Source: Microbacterium sp. TNHR37B
GTDB taxonomy: Bacteria; Actinomycetota; Actinomycetes; Actinomycetales; Microbacteriaceae
DNA length: 64,000 nucleotides
Direction of reading: 5' to 3'
Assembly: GCF_001620065.1 (NCBI RefSeq)
Contig: NZ_LQGV01000003.1
Span: forward strand, 868,001-932,000
In this document: positions 1 to 8,050 of the stretch, piece by piece
Layout: the number at the start of each line of letters is the position of its first letter
Position numbering within the stretch: the first letter of the stretch is position 1
The notes under the pieces: generated by a model
Database searches by the model: none
What the model saw: only the letters and a program-made list of their open reading frames with translations
Told to the model about the DNA's origin: nothing
Position numbers and translations under genes: made by a program

Positions 1-1
1 T

Positions 2-1051
2 GTCGCCGCACTGTCGTCGCTGGCCGACCCGACGCCGGAGGGCGTGTCGATCGTCGAGCTGGCGGCCGACCGCGGCGTCGCTGTCCACGCTCCCGCCGAT
101 GCCACGAGCGTGCCCTTCACCGCACAGACCCGAATGAGCGGGCTCGACCTCGCCGATGGCACCCGCGTGCGCAAGGGCGCCGCATCCGCGGTGCTCGCGT
201 GGCGGGATGCCGAAGGGGTCGCGCTCCCGGACACGGTGCGCGCGGAGGTGACCTCTGCCGCCGACGCGATCGCTCAGGCGGGCGGCACGCCCCTGGCGGT
301 GGCGCTGGAGGGCCGCGTGCTCGGTGTCGTGCACCTGAAGGACATCGTGAAGGAGGGCCTGCGCGAGCGGTTCGACGAGCTGCGCGCCATGGGCATCCGC
401 ACCGTCATGATCACCGGCGACAACCCACTGACAGCGGCCGCGATCGCCCGCGAAGCCGGTGTCGACGACTACCTGGCCGAAGCGACGCCGGAAGACAAGC
501 TAGCCCTCATCACCCGCGAGCAGGCCGGCGGCAACCTGGTCGCCATGACCGGCGACGGCACGAACGACGCCCCCGCGCTCGCTCAGGCCGACGTGGGCGT
601 GGCGATGAACACCGGCACCTCAGCCGCCAAAGAGGCCGGAAACATGGTCGACCTCGACTCCGACCCGACGAAGCTCATCGACATCGTCCGCATCGGCAAG
701 CAGCTGCTCATCACCCGTGGTGCGCTCACGACCTTCTCGCTGGCCAACGACATCGCCAAGTACTTCGCGATCATCCCCGCGATGTTCATGGGGGTGTTCC
801 CGGGTCTCGCGGCGCTGAACATCATGCAGCTGAGCTCGCCGGCATCGGCGGTGACCAGCGCGATCATCTTCAACGCGATCATCATCATCGTGCTGATCCC
901 GCTGGCGCTGCGGGGAGTGCGGTACCGCCCCGCCGGCGCCGCGCGCATCCTCAGCCGCAATCTGGCCGTCTACGGCATCGGGGGCGTCGTGGCACCGTTC
1001 CTCGGCATCAAGCTGATCGACCTCGTCGTCAGCGTCATCCCCGGCTTCTGA
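2..1051 (+). CDS. kdpB: Potassium-transporting ATPase ATP-binding subunit KdpB (3' part)
   Basis: This is the C-terminal half (349 codons) of the P-type ATPase subunit that powers K+ uptake in the inner-membrane KdpFABC complex. The reading frame is open from base 2, so the start and the phosphorylated Asp motif lie outside the window. Visible family marks are the hinge motif [20 protein letters not shown] (codons near base 550), the preceding [15 protein letters not shown] segment, and the membrane part with [14 protein letters not shown]. Whole KdpB proteins are about 680-700 aa, so roughly half is present. The stop is followed 26 nt later by kdpC, in the usual kdpABC order. No defect is seen in the visible part. 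Confidence 0.97.
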   Translation, partial: VAALSSLADPTPEGVSIVELAADRGVAVHAPADATSVPFTAQTRMSGLDLADGTRVRKGAASAVLAWRDAEGVALPDTVRAEVTSAADAIAQAGGTPLAVALEGRVLGVVHLKDIVKEGLRERFDELRAMGIRTVMITGDNPLTAAAIAREAGVDDYLAEATPEDKLALITREQAGGNLVAMTGDGTNDAPALAQADVGVAMNTGTSAAKEAGNMVDLDSDPTKLIDIVRIGKQLLITRGALTTFSLANDIAKYFAIIPAMFMGVFPGLAALNIMQLSSPASAVTSAIIFNAIIIIVLIPLALRGVRYRPAGAARILSRNLAVYGIGGVVAPFLGIKLIDLVVSVIPGF

Positions 1052-1077
1052 ACCGCCCTCGCGAAGGAATCACCCTC

Positions 1078-1689
1078 ATGTCCCACATTCGTACCACCCT
1101 CCGCACCGCAGGGGTCGCCGTTCGCGCCATGGTGGTGGCGACGGTCGTCCTCGGTCTCGGATACACCCTGCTGATCACCGGCGTCGGCCAGGTGTTCCTG
1201 CCCTCGCAGGCCAACGGCTCGTTGGTCGCCGACGCCGAGGGCACCGTCGTCGGCTCCGCGCATCTCGGTCAGTCCTTCACCGACGCCGATGGCGTCGCGC
1301 TCCCGCAGTACTTCCAGAGCCGGCCGTCGGCGGCGGGCGACGGCTACGACGGCGGCGCGTCGTCGGGGTCGAACCTGGGGCCGGAGAACGCCGACCTGAT
1401 CGCGGCGATCTCCGAGCGGAAGGCGCTGATCGCGGCGCGGGAGAACGTGTCCGCCGATGCCGTTCCCGCCGACGCCGTCACCGCCTCGGCATCCGGCCTC
1501 GACCCGCACATCTCGGTGGCGTACGCCCTGCTCCAGGTCGACCGCGTGGCCGCCGCCCGCGGCCTCGACCCCGCGACGGTGGAGCGCCTGGTGGCCGAGC
1601 ACACGACGGGCCGCGACCTCGGCTATCTCGGCGACCCCCGCGTCAACGTGCTCGAGCTCAACCTCGCCCTGGATGCCGATGCCCGCTGA
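1078..1689 (+). CDS. kdpC: Potassium-transporting ATPase subunit KdpC
   Basis: This 203-aa protein is the single-span KdpC subunit that stabilises the KdpB-KdpA complex and aids K+/ATP coupling. One hydrophobic segment lies near residues 17-40 (VVATVVLGLGYTLLITGVG). It is followed by the family signatures SLVADAEGTVVGSAHLGQSF, YFQSRPSA, SGSNLGPEN and, near the end, DPHISVAYALLQV and DLGYLGDPRVNVLELNLAL. The length matches the family. The ATG at 1078 has an AAGGAA Shine-Dalgarno sequence 8-9 nt upstream and sits just after kdpB, so the two are surely one transcript. Confidence 0.97.
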   Translation: MSHIRTTLRTAGVAVRAMVVATVVLGLGYTLLITGVGQVFLPSQANGSLVADAEGTVVGSAHLGQSFTDADGVALPQYFQSRPSAAGDGYDGGASSGSNLGPENADLIAAISERKALIAARENVSADAVPADAVTASASGLDPHISVAYALLQVDRVAAARGLDPATVERLVAEHTTGRDLGYLGDPRVNVLELNLALDADAR

Positions 1690-1724
1690 GCGCAGACACC
1701 AGCGTGCGGGGGCGCGCTCGTGCG

Positions 1725-1736
1725 TAGGGTGATCCC
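1725..1736 (+). promoter_or_regulatory. Candidate leaderless promoter of kdpD
   Basis: TAGGGT at 1725-1730 lies exactly 6 nt before the kdpD ATG. This is the same spacing seen at many other genes in the window. It suggests the sensor and regulator genes can be transcribed separately from kdpABC as a leaderless mRNA. No convincing -35 hexamer was found. Confidence 0.5.
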
Positions 1737-4259
1737 ATGAGACGCGGCAGGCTTCGGGTGCTGCTGGGCGCGGCACCGGGCGTCGGCAAGACGTACGAGA
1801 TGCTCCAAGAGGGCCGTCGGCTGCGCGAAGCGGGCACCGACGTGGTGATCGCGGTCGTCGAGACCCACGGCCGCGCCGCGACGGCGGCCCAAACCGAAGG
1901 GCTCCCGCAGGTGCCCCGGCGGCAGGTGGCGCACCGGGGCGTCGCGCTCGACGAGATGGATCTCGACGCCGTCATCGAGCGTGCGCCGCAGCTCGCCCTC
2001 GTCGACGAGCTGGCGCACACCAACGCCCCCGGTTCCCGCAACGAGAAGCGCTGGCAAGACGTCGAGGCACTGCTGGCCGCCGGTATCGACGTCATCACCA
2101 CCGTCAATGTGCAGCACATCGCGTCGCTCGGCGGGGTGGTGGAGCAGGTCACCGGGATCACGCAGCGCGAAACCGTGCCCGATGCCGTCGTGCGCGCTGC
2201 CGATCAAGTCGAAGTGATCGACCTGGCGCCGCAGTCGCTACGCGACCGCCTGGCGGCCGGATTCGTCTATCCCGCCGAGCGGATCGATGCCGCGCTGTCG
2301 AACTACTTCCGACTGGGAAACCTCACGGCCCTGCGTGAGCTCGCTCTCCTGTGGCTGGCCGACGAGGTCGACAGTGCGCTGAACACCTATCGCGCCGAAC
2401 AGGGGATCACCGGCACCTGGCAGACCCGCGAACGGGTGGTCGTCGCACTGACCGGTGGCCCTGAGGGTGACACCCTGCTGCACCGCGGTGCCCGCATCGC
2501 CGCGCGCTCCGCCGGCGGCGAACTGCTCGCCGTGCACGTCAACAGCCAGGACGGCCTGCGGGCCGACACGCCCGGCGCCCTCGCGGAGCAGCGGGTGCTC
2601 GTGGAGCGACTCGGTGGCACCTATCACCAGGTGGTCGGCAGCGATGTGCCGCGCGCGCTGGTGGAGTTCGCCCAGTCGGTCAACGCGACCCAGTTGGTCC
2701 TGGGCGCCAGCAGACGCGGCCGGCTGCAGGCGGCGCTGACCGGTCCCGGCATCGGGGCCACCGTCATCCGCGCGTCGGGCGACATCGACGTGCACATCGT
2801 CACCCATGCGGCCGCGGGCGGCCGTGCGGCCCTGCCACGACTGGCGGGCACTGCCCTCAGCGTCCGACGCCGTGTGCTCGGGTTCGCGCTCGCGCTCGTG
2901 GGCGGACCGTTGCTGACCTGGCTGCTCGTGGCGGGGCGCAGCCCCGAGTCGATCACCGGCGACGTGCTGGCCTACCAGCTGCTCGTCGTGCTCGTCGCCC
3001 TGCTGGGCGGACTGTGGCCCGCCGTGTTCGCCGCGATCATGTCGGGGCTGACTCTGGACTACTTCTTCGTCGATCCGCTGTACACGGTGACGGTGGCCGA
3101 TCCCCTGCACGCCTGGGCTCTGATCCTGTACGTCGTGATCGCTCTGCTGGTGAGCGTCGTCGTCGACCGTGCAGCGCGGGCCGCGCGCACCGCCCGCCGG
3201 CGCGCCGCCGAGTCGGAACTGCTCGCCGCCGTGGCCGGCAGCGTGCTGCGCGGCCAGGGCTCACTCCCGGCCCTCGTCACCCGCACCCGAGAGGCGTTCT
3301 CGCTTGCCGGGGTGCGACTGATCGTCGACGGTGAGACCGTCGCGAGCGACGGCGAGCCCCTGCCTGGCGGGGGTGACGGTGACAGCGGGCCGGCACCGGT
3401 GGAGGTTCCCGTGGGAGACCACGCGGTCCTCGAACTGCACGGCGGTCCGCTCGATGCCTCCGAGCGGCGGCTGCTACAGGTCATCGTCACTCAGCTGGAG
3501 GCCGCGCTCACGCAGCGACGGCTCGAGGAGTCGGCAAAGGATGCCGAGGTGCTCGCCCAGGCCGACCAGGTGCGCAGCGCGCTGCTGTCGGCCGTGAGCC
3601 ACGACCTGCGGCGCCCGCTCGCCGCCTCGGTCGCCGCGATCGGCGGGCTCCGTTCGGGCGGCGCTCACCTGTCGAATGCCGACCGTGCCGAGCTGCTCGA
3701 GACCGCAGACGAGAGCCTGGCCACCCTGACCAGGCTGGTCACCGACCTCCTCGACGTCTCGCGGGTGCAGGCCGGCGTCCTGGCCGTGTCGCTCTCGCCG
3801 GTGGATGCCGCCGATGTCGTCCTGGCATCCATCGATGAACTGGGCCTCGGACCCGACCGGGTGGACCTGGCGCTCGACGATGACCTGCCGCCGATCGTGG
3901 CCGATCCCGTGCTGCTGCAGCGCGTGCTCGTCAACGTGCTCTCCAACGCCCTCCGGCACGAGCCCGACGGCGCGACGCGGGTACGCCTGACGACCAGCCG
4001 GCTCGGCGCCACCGCCCAGATCCGCATCGTCGACCACGGACCGGGGTTGCCGCCCGAGCGCCGCGACGACGCGTTCGCGCCGTTCCAGCGCCTGGGCGAC
4101 ACCGACAACTCCACGGGTCTGGGACTGGGGCTTGCGCTCTCCCGCGGATTCGCCGAGGGTATGGGCGGCACACTGACGCCCGAAGACACCCCCGGCGGAG
4201 GGCTGACGATGGTCGTCACGCTGCCGGTGGCGGAGCAGAAGCCCGAGGTGACACGGTGA
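1737..4259 (+). CDS. kdpD: Osmosensitive K+ channel sensor histidine kinase KdpD
   Basis: This 840-aa membrane histidine kinase senses K+ limitation or osmotic stress and phosphorylates KdpE. Domains in order: an N-terminal KdpD domain with a Walker A motif at residues 11-19 (GAAPGVGKT), a universal-stress-like domain at about 230-360, four DUF4118 membrane spans at about 380-480, a linker, and the kinase core. The phospho-acceptor His is residue 622 in AVSHDLRRPLA. The ATP-lid region shows NVLSNALRHEP, DHGPGLPP and GLGLGLALSRGFAEGMGG. All key kinase motifs are present. The ATG at 1737 is 47 nt after kdpC, and the stop overlaps kdpE by 4 nt, so translation is coupled. Confidence 0.96.
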   Translation: MRRGRLRVLLGAAPGVGKTYEMLQEGRRLREAGTDVVIAVVETHGRAATAAQTEGLPQVPRRQVAHRGVALDEMDLDAVIERAPQLALVDELAHTNAPGSRNEKRWQDVEALLAAGIDVITTVNVQHIASLGGVVEQVTGITQRETVPDAVVRAADQVEVIDLAPQSLRDRLAAGFVYPAERIDAALSNYFRLGNLTALRELALLWLADEVDSALNTYRAEQGITGTWQTRERVVVALTGGPEGDTLLHRGARIAARSAGGELLAVHVNSQDGLRADTPGALAEQRVLVERLGGTYHQVVGSDVPRALVEFAQSVNATQLVLGASRRGRLQAALTGPGIGATVIRASGDIDVHIVTHAAAGGRAALPRLAGTALSVRRRVLGFALALVGGPLLTWLLVAGRSPESITGDVLAYQLLVVLVALLGGLWPAVFAAIMSGLTLDYFFVDPLYTVTVADPLHAWALILYVVIALLVSVVVDRAARAARTARRRAAESELLAAVAGSVLRGQGSLPALVTRTREAFSLAGVRLIVDGETVASDGEPLPGGGDGDSGPAPVEVPVGDHAVLELHGGPLDASERRLLQVIVTQLEAALTQRRLEESAKDAEVLAQADQVRSALLSAVSHDLRRPLAASVAAIGGLRSGGAHLSNADRAELLETADESLATLTRLVTDLLDVSRVQAGVLAVSLSPVDAADVVLASIDELGLGPDRVDLALDDDLPPIVADPVLLQRVLVNVLSNALRHEPDGATRVRLTTSRLGATAQIRIVDHGPGLPPERRDDAFAPFQRLGDTDNSTGLGLGLALSRGFAEGMGGTLTPEDTPGGGLTMVVTLPVAEQKPEVTR

Positions 4260-4936
4260 AGATCCTCATCGCCGACGACGATCCCCAGCTGGTGCGCGCC
4301 CTCCGCATCACTCTCGCCGTGCACGGGTACGACGTGGTCGCCGCGGCCGACGGCGCCGAGGCCGTCGCCGCGGCGGGAAGCAGCGCACCCGACCTCATCA
4401 TGCTCGACCTCGGGATGCCCAAGCTCGACGGGGTCCGCGTGATCCAGGCTGTCCGCGGCTGGACGGATGCCCCGATCCTGGTCGTCTCGGGCCGCACCGG
4501 CTCCGCCGACAAGGTCGACGCTCTCGACGCCGGAGCCGACGACTACGTCACCAAGCCGTTCCAGATCGACGAACTGTTGGCCCGGCTCCGGGCCCTCGCC
4601 CGCCGTCGGGTCGGTTCGCCCGAGGGCGCGCCGGTCGTGCGCTTCGGCGACGTGGTCGTCGACCTCGCCGCGACCCAGGTCACGCGATCCGGCGAGCCTG
4701 TGCACCTCACGCCGACGGAGTGGCGCATCCTGGAGTTCCTGGCCCGGAATGCGGGAGCCCTCGTCACCCGACAGACCCTGCTCAAGGACATCTGGGGAAC
4801 GGATCAGGTCGCCGACTCCGGATACCTGCGGCTCTATCTGTCGCAGCTGCGCAAGAAGCTGGAAGCCGACCCCTCCGCACCTCGCCACCTGCGCACCGAG
4901 CAGGGGATGGGGTACCGTCTCGTCCTCGATCCGTGA
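4256..4936 (+). CDS. kdpE: KDP operon response regulator KdpE
   Basis: This 226-aa OmpR/PhoB-type regulator is the partner of KdpD and activates kdp transcription. The receiver domain (about residues 1-120) has acidic residues D7-D9, the phospho-acceptor D51 (IMLDLGMP) and the KPF lysine loop (YVTKPFQ). The C-terminal winged helix (about 128-226) contains HLTPTEWRILEFL and the typical wing EQGMGYRLVLDP. The GTG start forms a GTGA overlap with the kdpD stop, which makes this start very likely. The next gene lies 58 nt downstream under its own regulated promoter. Confidence 0.96.
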   Translation: MKILIADDDPQLVRALRITLAVHGYDVVAAADGAEAVAAAGSSAPDLIMLDLGMPKLDGVRVIQAVRGWTDAPILVVSGRTGSADKVDALDAGADDYVTKPFQIDELLARLRALARRRVGSPEGAPVVRFGDVVVDLAATQVTRSGEPVHLTPTEWRILEFLARNAGALVTRQTLLKDIWGTDQVADSGYLRLYLSQLRKKLEADPSAPRHLRTEQGMGYRLVLDP

Positions 4937-4965
4937 GCGCGCGCGGCGCAGGGGGCCGCCCTCGG

Positions 4966-4987
4966 AGTACACGTTTTTCTGTACTAT
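4966..4987 (+). promoter_or_regulatory. Operator and -10 of the metal-efflux operon
   Basis: A perfect inverted repeat AGTACA-N8-TGTACT occupies 4966-4985. It overlaps TACTAT (4982-4987), a good -10 hexamer ending 7 nt before the ATG at 4995. The arrangement is that of an ArsR/SmtB repressor sitting on its own leaderless promoter. Binding of the downstream repressor to this site is inferred. Confidence 0.65.
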
Positions 4988-4994
4988 TGCACCC

Positions 4995-5333
4995 ATGACC
5001 ACAGCCTCCGTGACGGCGACGCACGCGGCCGCCCTCGCGCGCTTCGCGCACGCGCTCTCGGACGACACCCGACTGGGCGTGCTCCTCGCCCTGCGAGAAG
5101 CCCCGGCGTACCCCTCGGACCTGGCCGACGCACTCGGAGTCTCCCGACAGGTCATGTCGAATCAGCTCGCGTGCCTGCGTGGCTGCGGCCTCGTCCAGGC
5201 GGTGCCCGACGGACGACGCACCTGGTACCGGCTCGCGGACGCCCACCTCGCCCCCGCCCTGGACGAGTTGCTGCGAGTCGTTCTCTACGTCGAGCCCGGC
5301 TGCTGCGCCGGGGAGACCTGCACCTGCGCATGA
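4995..5333 (+). CDS. ArsR/SmtB-family metal sensor, CmtR-like
   Basis: This 112-aa winged-helix repressor releases DNA on binding metal. The recognition helix is near GVSRQVMSNQLACLRGCGLV. Cys60 and Cys64 (CLRGC) match the Cys57/Cys61 pair of Mycobacterium tuberculosis CmtR, the Cd/Pb sensor, whose third ligand is a C-terminal Cys. Here the C-terminus is Cys-rich (C103, C104, C109, C111 in PGCCAGETCTCA), so more than one thiolate arrangement is possible. The stop overlaps the next gene, a metal exporter, by ATGA. The best reading is a Cd/Pb/Zn-responsive sensor. The exact metal cannot be read from sequence. Confidence 0.85.
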   Translation: MTTASVTATHAAALARFAHALSDDTRLGVLLALREAPAYPSDLADALGVSRQVMSNQLACLRGCGLVQAVPDGRRTWYRLADAHLAPALDELLRVVLYVEPGCCAGETCTCA

Positions 5334-6013
5334 CGACCGCCTCGCTCCACGCTGGAGACCGGCGGGACGCGCTCCGCCGCCGCATCCGGTGGATTGTCAG
5401 CGCGACGATCGCCTACAACGTGATCGAAGCCGTCGTCGCGATCGCTGCGGGAACAGCGGCGTCGTCGGCGGCGCTGATCGGATTCGGGCTGGACTCGACC
5501 ATTGAGGTCCTGTCAGCCGCCGCCGTCGCATGGCAGTTCACGCGACGCGACCCGGACCGATGGGAGAGGCCAACGCTGCGCGTCATCGCCCTCGCGTTCT
5601 TCGCTCTCGCTGCGTACGTGACGCTCGCCTCCGGGCTCGCTCTGGCCGGTCGAGGCGGTGTCGAGCATTCGACGGTCGGGATCGTCCTCACGGCCCTGAG
5701 CGTTGTGATCATGCCCTTCCTGTCCCTCTGGGAACGCCGGGCCGGCCGCGAACTCGGGTCGGCCAGTGCGATCGCCGACTCGAAGCAGACCCTCATCTGC
5801 ACGTACCTCTCGGCAGCGGTGCTCCTGGGGCTGATCGCGAACAGTCTCTTCGGATGGTGGTGGGCGGACGCGGTCGCCGGCCTGGTCATCGCCGCTTTCG
5901 CCATCCGCGAGGGGGTCGAGGCCTGGCGGGGCGACGCCTGCGCAACGTCCGCAGGGATGCTGTTCGACGACCACGACTCCGACCACGACCACGACCACGA
6001 GGAGCGCCGGTAG
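5330..6013 (+). CDS. Cation diffusion facilitator-type metal exporter
   Basis: This 227-aa membrane protein has about five to six hydrophobic segments, and the first motif GFGLDSTIEVLSA carries an acidic metal-site residue typical of CDF-like transporters. A second motif, ADSKQTLICTYLSA, lies in the fourth or fifth helix. The short C-terminal tail is His/Asp-rich (DDHDSDHDHDHEERR), a probable metal-chelating end. It lacks the long cytoplasmic domain of classical CDF proteins, so it belongs to a short subgroup. It is translationally coupled (ATGA) to the CmtR-like sensor. Together they form a metal-inducible efflux unit at the membrane. The start is fixed by this overlap. Confidence 0.82.
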   Translation: MTTASLHAGDRRDALRRRIRWIVSATIAYNVIEAVVAIAAGTAASSAALIGFGLDSTIEVLSAAAVAWQFTRRDPDRWERPTLRVIALAFFALAAYVTLASGLALAGRGGVEHSTVGIVLTALSVVIMPFLSLWERRAGRELGSASAIADSKQTLICTYLSAAVLLGLIANSLFGWWWADAVAGLVIAAFAIREGVEAWRGDACATSAGMLFDDHDSDHDHDHEERR

Positions 6014-6036
6014 CGCCAGCGGCTCACCCCTGGCGC
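6013..6036 (+). terminator. Stem-loop after the metal exporter
   Basis: GCGCCAG (6013-6019) pairs perfectly with CTGGCGC (6030-6036) around a 10-nt loop, directly at the end of the exporter gene and between convergent genes. There is no T-run, as is common in GC-rich actinobacteria. Terminator function is inferred. Confidence 0.45.
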
Positions 6037-6073
6037 CCCGGCATCGCCCACGCGGGGCCGGAGGGAGGTGACC

Positions 6074-7033
6074 TCAGGCGATCGCGGCCTCCAGGCGGGC
6101 ATAGGAGGCTTCCATGCCGTCGGTCATGCCCGTCGCGAGGATCATGTCGCGCGTCTCCTTGTCCGGATACTCGATGAGGAGGGTGAGCAGGGTCGCCCCG
6201 TCCTCTTCGTACAGCTGCAGATCGTTGAGGGTCGACGGACCCTCCATCCCGATCATCTTCTCGGTCGTGACCGCCCGCCACGTCGGCTCGCTCAGCACGG
6301 TCTCGCCCTCGAACCCGAATCGGGTCGACTCGTCCTCACCCTGCTGCCACACGTACCGGTAGGTGTCGCCGACCTCGCACTCGACCATCTGCCACCCGTC
6401 GGGACCCAGCAGCCACTTCTGCAGCAGCTCCGGCTCGTGGTGGGCGCGCCACACGAGCTCCCGCGGACCTTCGACCAGACGCGTGATCCGCACGTGCTGG
6501 TCGTCGAGGAGCTCGGTCCGTGTCCCCTTGCCCTGCGCGTAGGCACGCAGGTCGAGCAGCACGGCGTCGAGCTGGTCCATCGCCATCCGCGAGCCCTCGA
6601 TCGCCCCCATCGCGACCGTCTGCTCCAGCGCCTCGAGCGAGGTGAAGTACGTGACGTTCGTGAGCCGCGACCCGTCGGCGGTGGCGTCGAAGGAGAAGAC
6701 CATGCGCATGGAGGGGAAGCCGTCGAGGGGCTGGCCGTCCTCGCCGACGAACGAGTCGAGCACCTCGAACGACGACGGCGCGTCGATCGCGGTGAACTCC
6801 CACGAGCCGCGCGACGACTCCCCGCGCGGGCTGGTCATGTGGTAATCCGCGCGGCCACCCACGGTGAGGTCGAACGCCGTGAAGGTCGCCGGCCAGCCGG
6901 GAGGACCCCAGAAGCGCTCCAGCTGCCGCGGGTCGGTGAACGCCCGCCACAGACGCTCCACCGGGGCGGCGAAGTCGGCGGTCAAGGTCATGGTGAGGTT
7001 CTCAGCATCGGTGCTGATGTCGGTGACGGGCAT
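6074..7033 (-). CDS. Tandem SRPBCC (AHSA1-type) domain protein
   Basis: This 319-aa protein has two SRPBCC/AHSA1 domains, one in each half: residues about 8-150 (APVERLWRAFTDPRQLERFWG) and about 175-315 (GPRELVWRAHHEPELLQKWLLG). Single-domain relatives are about 150 aa, so this is an internal duplication or fusion. The fold forms a hydrophobic ligand pocket. No enzyme activity can be assigned. An AAGGAG sequence precedes the ATG. It lies 32 nt downstream of an ArsR-type repressor gene on the same strand, a pairing common for AHSA1 proteins, and is probably controlled by it. Confidence 0.85.
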   Translation of the reverse strand: MPVTDISTDAENLTMTLTADFAAPVERLWRAFTDPRQLERFWGPPGWPATFTAFDLTVGGRADYHMTSPRGESSRGSWEFTAIDAPSSFEVLDSFVGEDGQPLDGFPSMRMVFSFDATADGSRLTNVTYFTSLEALEQTVAMGAIEGSRMAMDQLDAVLLDLRAYAQGKGTRTELLDDQHVRITRLVEGPRELVWRAHHEPELLQKWLLGPDGWQMVECEVGDTYRYVWQQGEDESTRFGFEGETVLSEPTWRAVTTEKMIGMEGPSTLNDLQLYEEDGATLLTLLIEYPDKETRDMILATGMTDGMEASYARLEAAIA

Positions 7034-7065
7034 GTGGGTCTCCTTGGTGGATGGGTGGGAGGAGG

Positions 7066-7425
7066 TCAGGGGTGTTCGGGCTCGGCGAGCAGGTCGTCGA
7101 GTCGGTCGATACGAGCGCGCCAGAGGTCTTCGTACCGAGAGAGGAGCGTGCGGGCGCGGGCGATCATGACCGGGTCCGCCCGCACGAGGCGCTCGCGGCC
7201 CTCGGCCCGCTTGACGATGAGCTCCGCGGCTTCGAGCACCGCGACGTGCTTCTGCACGGCGGCGAAGGACATGTCGTAGTGCGCGGCGAGGGCCGACACT
7301 GACTGCTCGGCATCGATCGTGCGGCGCAGGATGTCGCGACGGGTGGTCGCGGCCAGAGCGTGGAAGACGCGGTCGATCTCGTCATCGGTCAGCTCGTCTC
7401 TTGAGGCATCACTTTGTACAACCAT
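7066..7425 (-). CDS. ArsR-family repressor of the SRPBCC gene
   Basis: This 119-aa winged-helix protein contains the usual ArsR pattern RVFHALAATTRRDILRRT, then the recognition segment HYDMSFAAVQKHVAVLEAA, and ends with an ARTLLSRYEDLW helix. It has no Cys or His metal box, so it is not a metal sensor of the SmtB class. It belongs to the group linked to AHSA1/SRPBCC genes. The ATG at 7425 lies inside a perfect 20-bp palindrome and 8 nt after a TAACGT -10 with a TTGACA -35. It is therefore probably a leaderless and self-repressed gene. Confidence 0.88.
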   Translation of the reverse strand: MVVQSDASRDELTDDEIDRVFHALAATTRRDILRRTIDAEQSVSALAAHYDMSFAAVQKHVAVLEAAELIVKRAEGRERLVRADPVMIARARTLLSRYEDLWRARIDRLDDLLAEPEHP

Positions 7426-7462
7426 TTGGTTGTACGTTACGACGCGAGCACGAGAGTGTCAA
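7416..7462 (-). promoter_or_regulatory. Promoter with operator over the start site of the ArsR/SRPBCC operon
   Basis: On the minus strand a perfect TTGACA -35 (7457-7462), a 17-bp spacer and a TAACGT -10 (7434-7439) lie just upstream of the ATG at 7425. A perfect palindrome with 9-bp arms (GTACAACCA / TGGTTGTAC, 7416-7424 and 7427-7435, 2-bp centre) covers the predicted start point and the start codon. Bound repressor would block initiation directly. Confidence 0.75.
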
Positions 7463-7500
7463 GAGGTGTCGCGTGACAGCGTTCCGATCGGCGTGGGGCC

Positions 7501-7528
7501 GCCGATACTCTAGTGCTAGAGTATCGGC
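7501..7528 (+). promoter_or_regulatory. 28-bp perfect palindrome, PadR operator with -10 element
   Basis: Arms GCCGATACTCTAG (7501-7513) and CTAGAGTATCGGC (7516-7528) are perfectly complementary around TG, and the palindrome ends at the base before the GTG start at 7529. The right arm contains TAGAGT (7517-7522), 6 nt before the start, fitting a leaderless promoter. The ATAC...GTAT core resembles sites of PadR-type repressors. Autoregulation is inferred. Confidence 0.72.
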
Positions 7529-8050
7529 GTGGACCTCACCATCACCGAGCTCACGATCCTGGGGCTCCTCATCGAACGTCCTCAGCACGGCTACGAAGTG
7601 GAGCAGACGATCGAGCAGCGCGGCATCCGGCGCTGGGCCGAGATCGGCTTCTCCTCGATCTATTACGTCCTCGGCAAGCTGGAACGCCGCGGACTGGTCG
7701 CCGCCGACGAGCCGGACGGAGGCGCACGAGCACGACGGGTGTTCCGACCGACCACCGCCGGACGCGAAGCAGCGGCGGCACAGACCATCGCGCTCGTCGC
7801 ACACGACCGACCGGTGGCGCATCCGTTCCTCACCGGGCTCGCGAACCTCTCCCTCCTCCCGGAGCAGACCTACCGCGACGCCCTCGCGACGCGGCTGGCG
7901 GAGATCGACACGCGCCTCGCCGGCGTCGAACAGGCCCGCGCGGCGCAGGCGCCGCTGCCGCCCGCCGCCGCGGAGGTGTTCTCCTTCTCGCTCGCCCTTC
8001 TCGAGGCGGAGAGGGCGTGGCTCGCGCAGCGCGTCGCGGTGAACCGATGA
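7529..8050 (+). CDS. PadR-family transcriptional regulator
   Basis: This 173-aa protein has an N-terminal PadR winged helix (residues about 1-90: LTILGLLIERPQHGYEVEQTI, FSSIYYVLGKLERRGLVAADE) and a C-terminal helical domain that usually mediates dimerisation (about 100-170). The GTG start directly follows a perfect 28-bp palindrome, which supports a self-controlled leaderless gene. The stop overlaps the next gene by ATGA, so the regulator and the BtrH-like protein are one unit. The inducer is unknown. Confidence 0.9.
   Translation: MDLTITELTILGLLIERPQHGYEVEQTIEQRGIRRWAEIGFSSIYYVLGKLERRGLVAADEPDGGARARRVFRPTTAGREAAAAQTIALVAHDRPVAHPFLTGLANLSLLPEQTYRDALATRLAEIDTRLAGVEQARAAQAPLPPAAAEVFSFSLALLEAERAWLAQRVAVNR

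Noticed and set aside
199-1689. 496-aa open frame starting in kdpB and continuing through kdpC
   Set aside because: The first part is an Arg-rich shadow of kdpB. Only the part from 1078 is the real kdpC.
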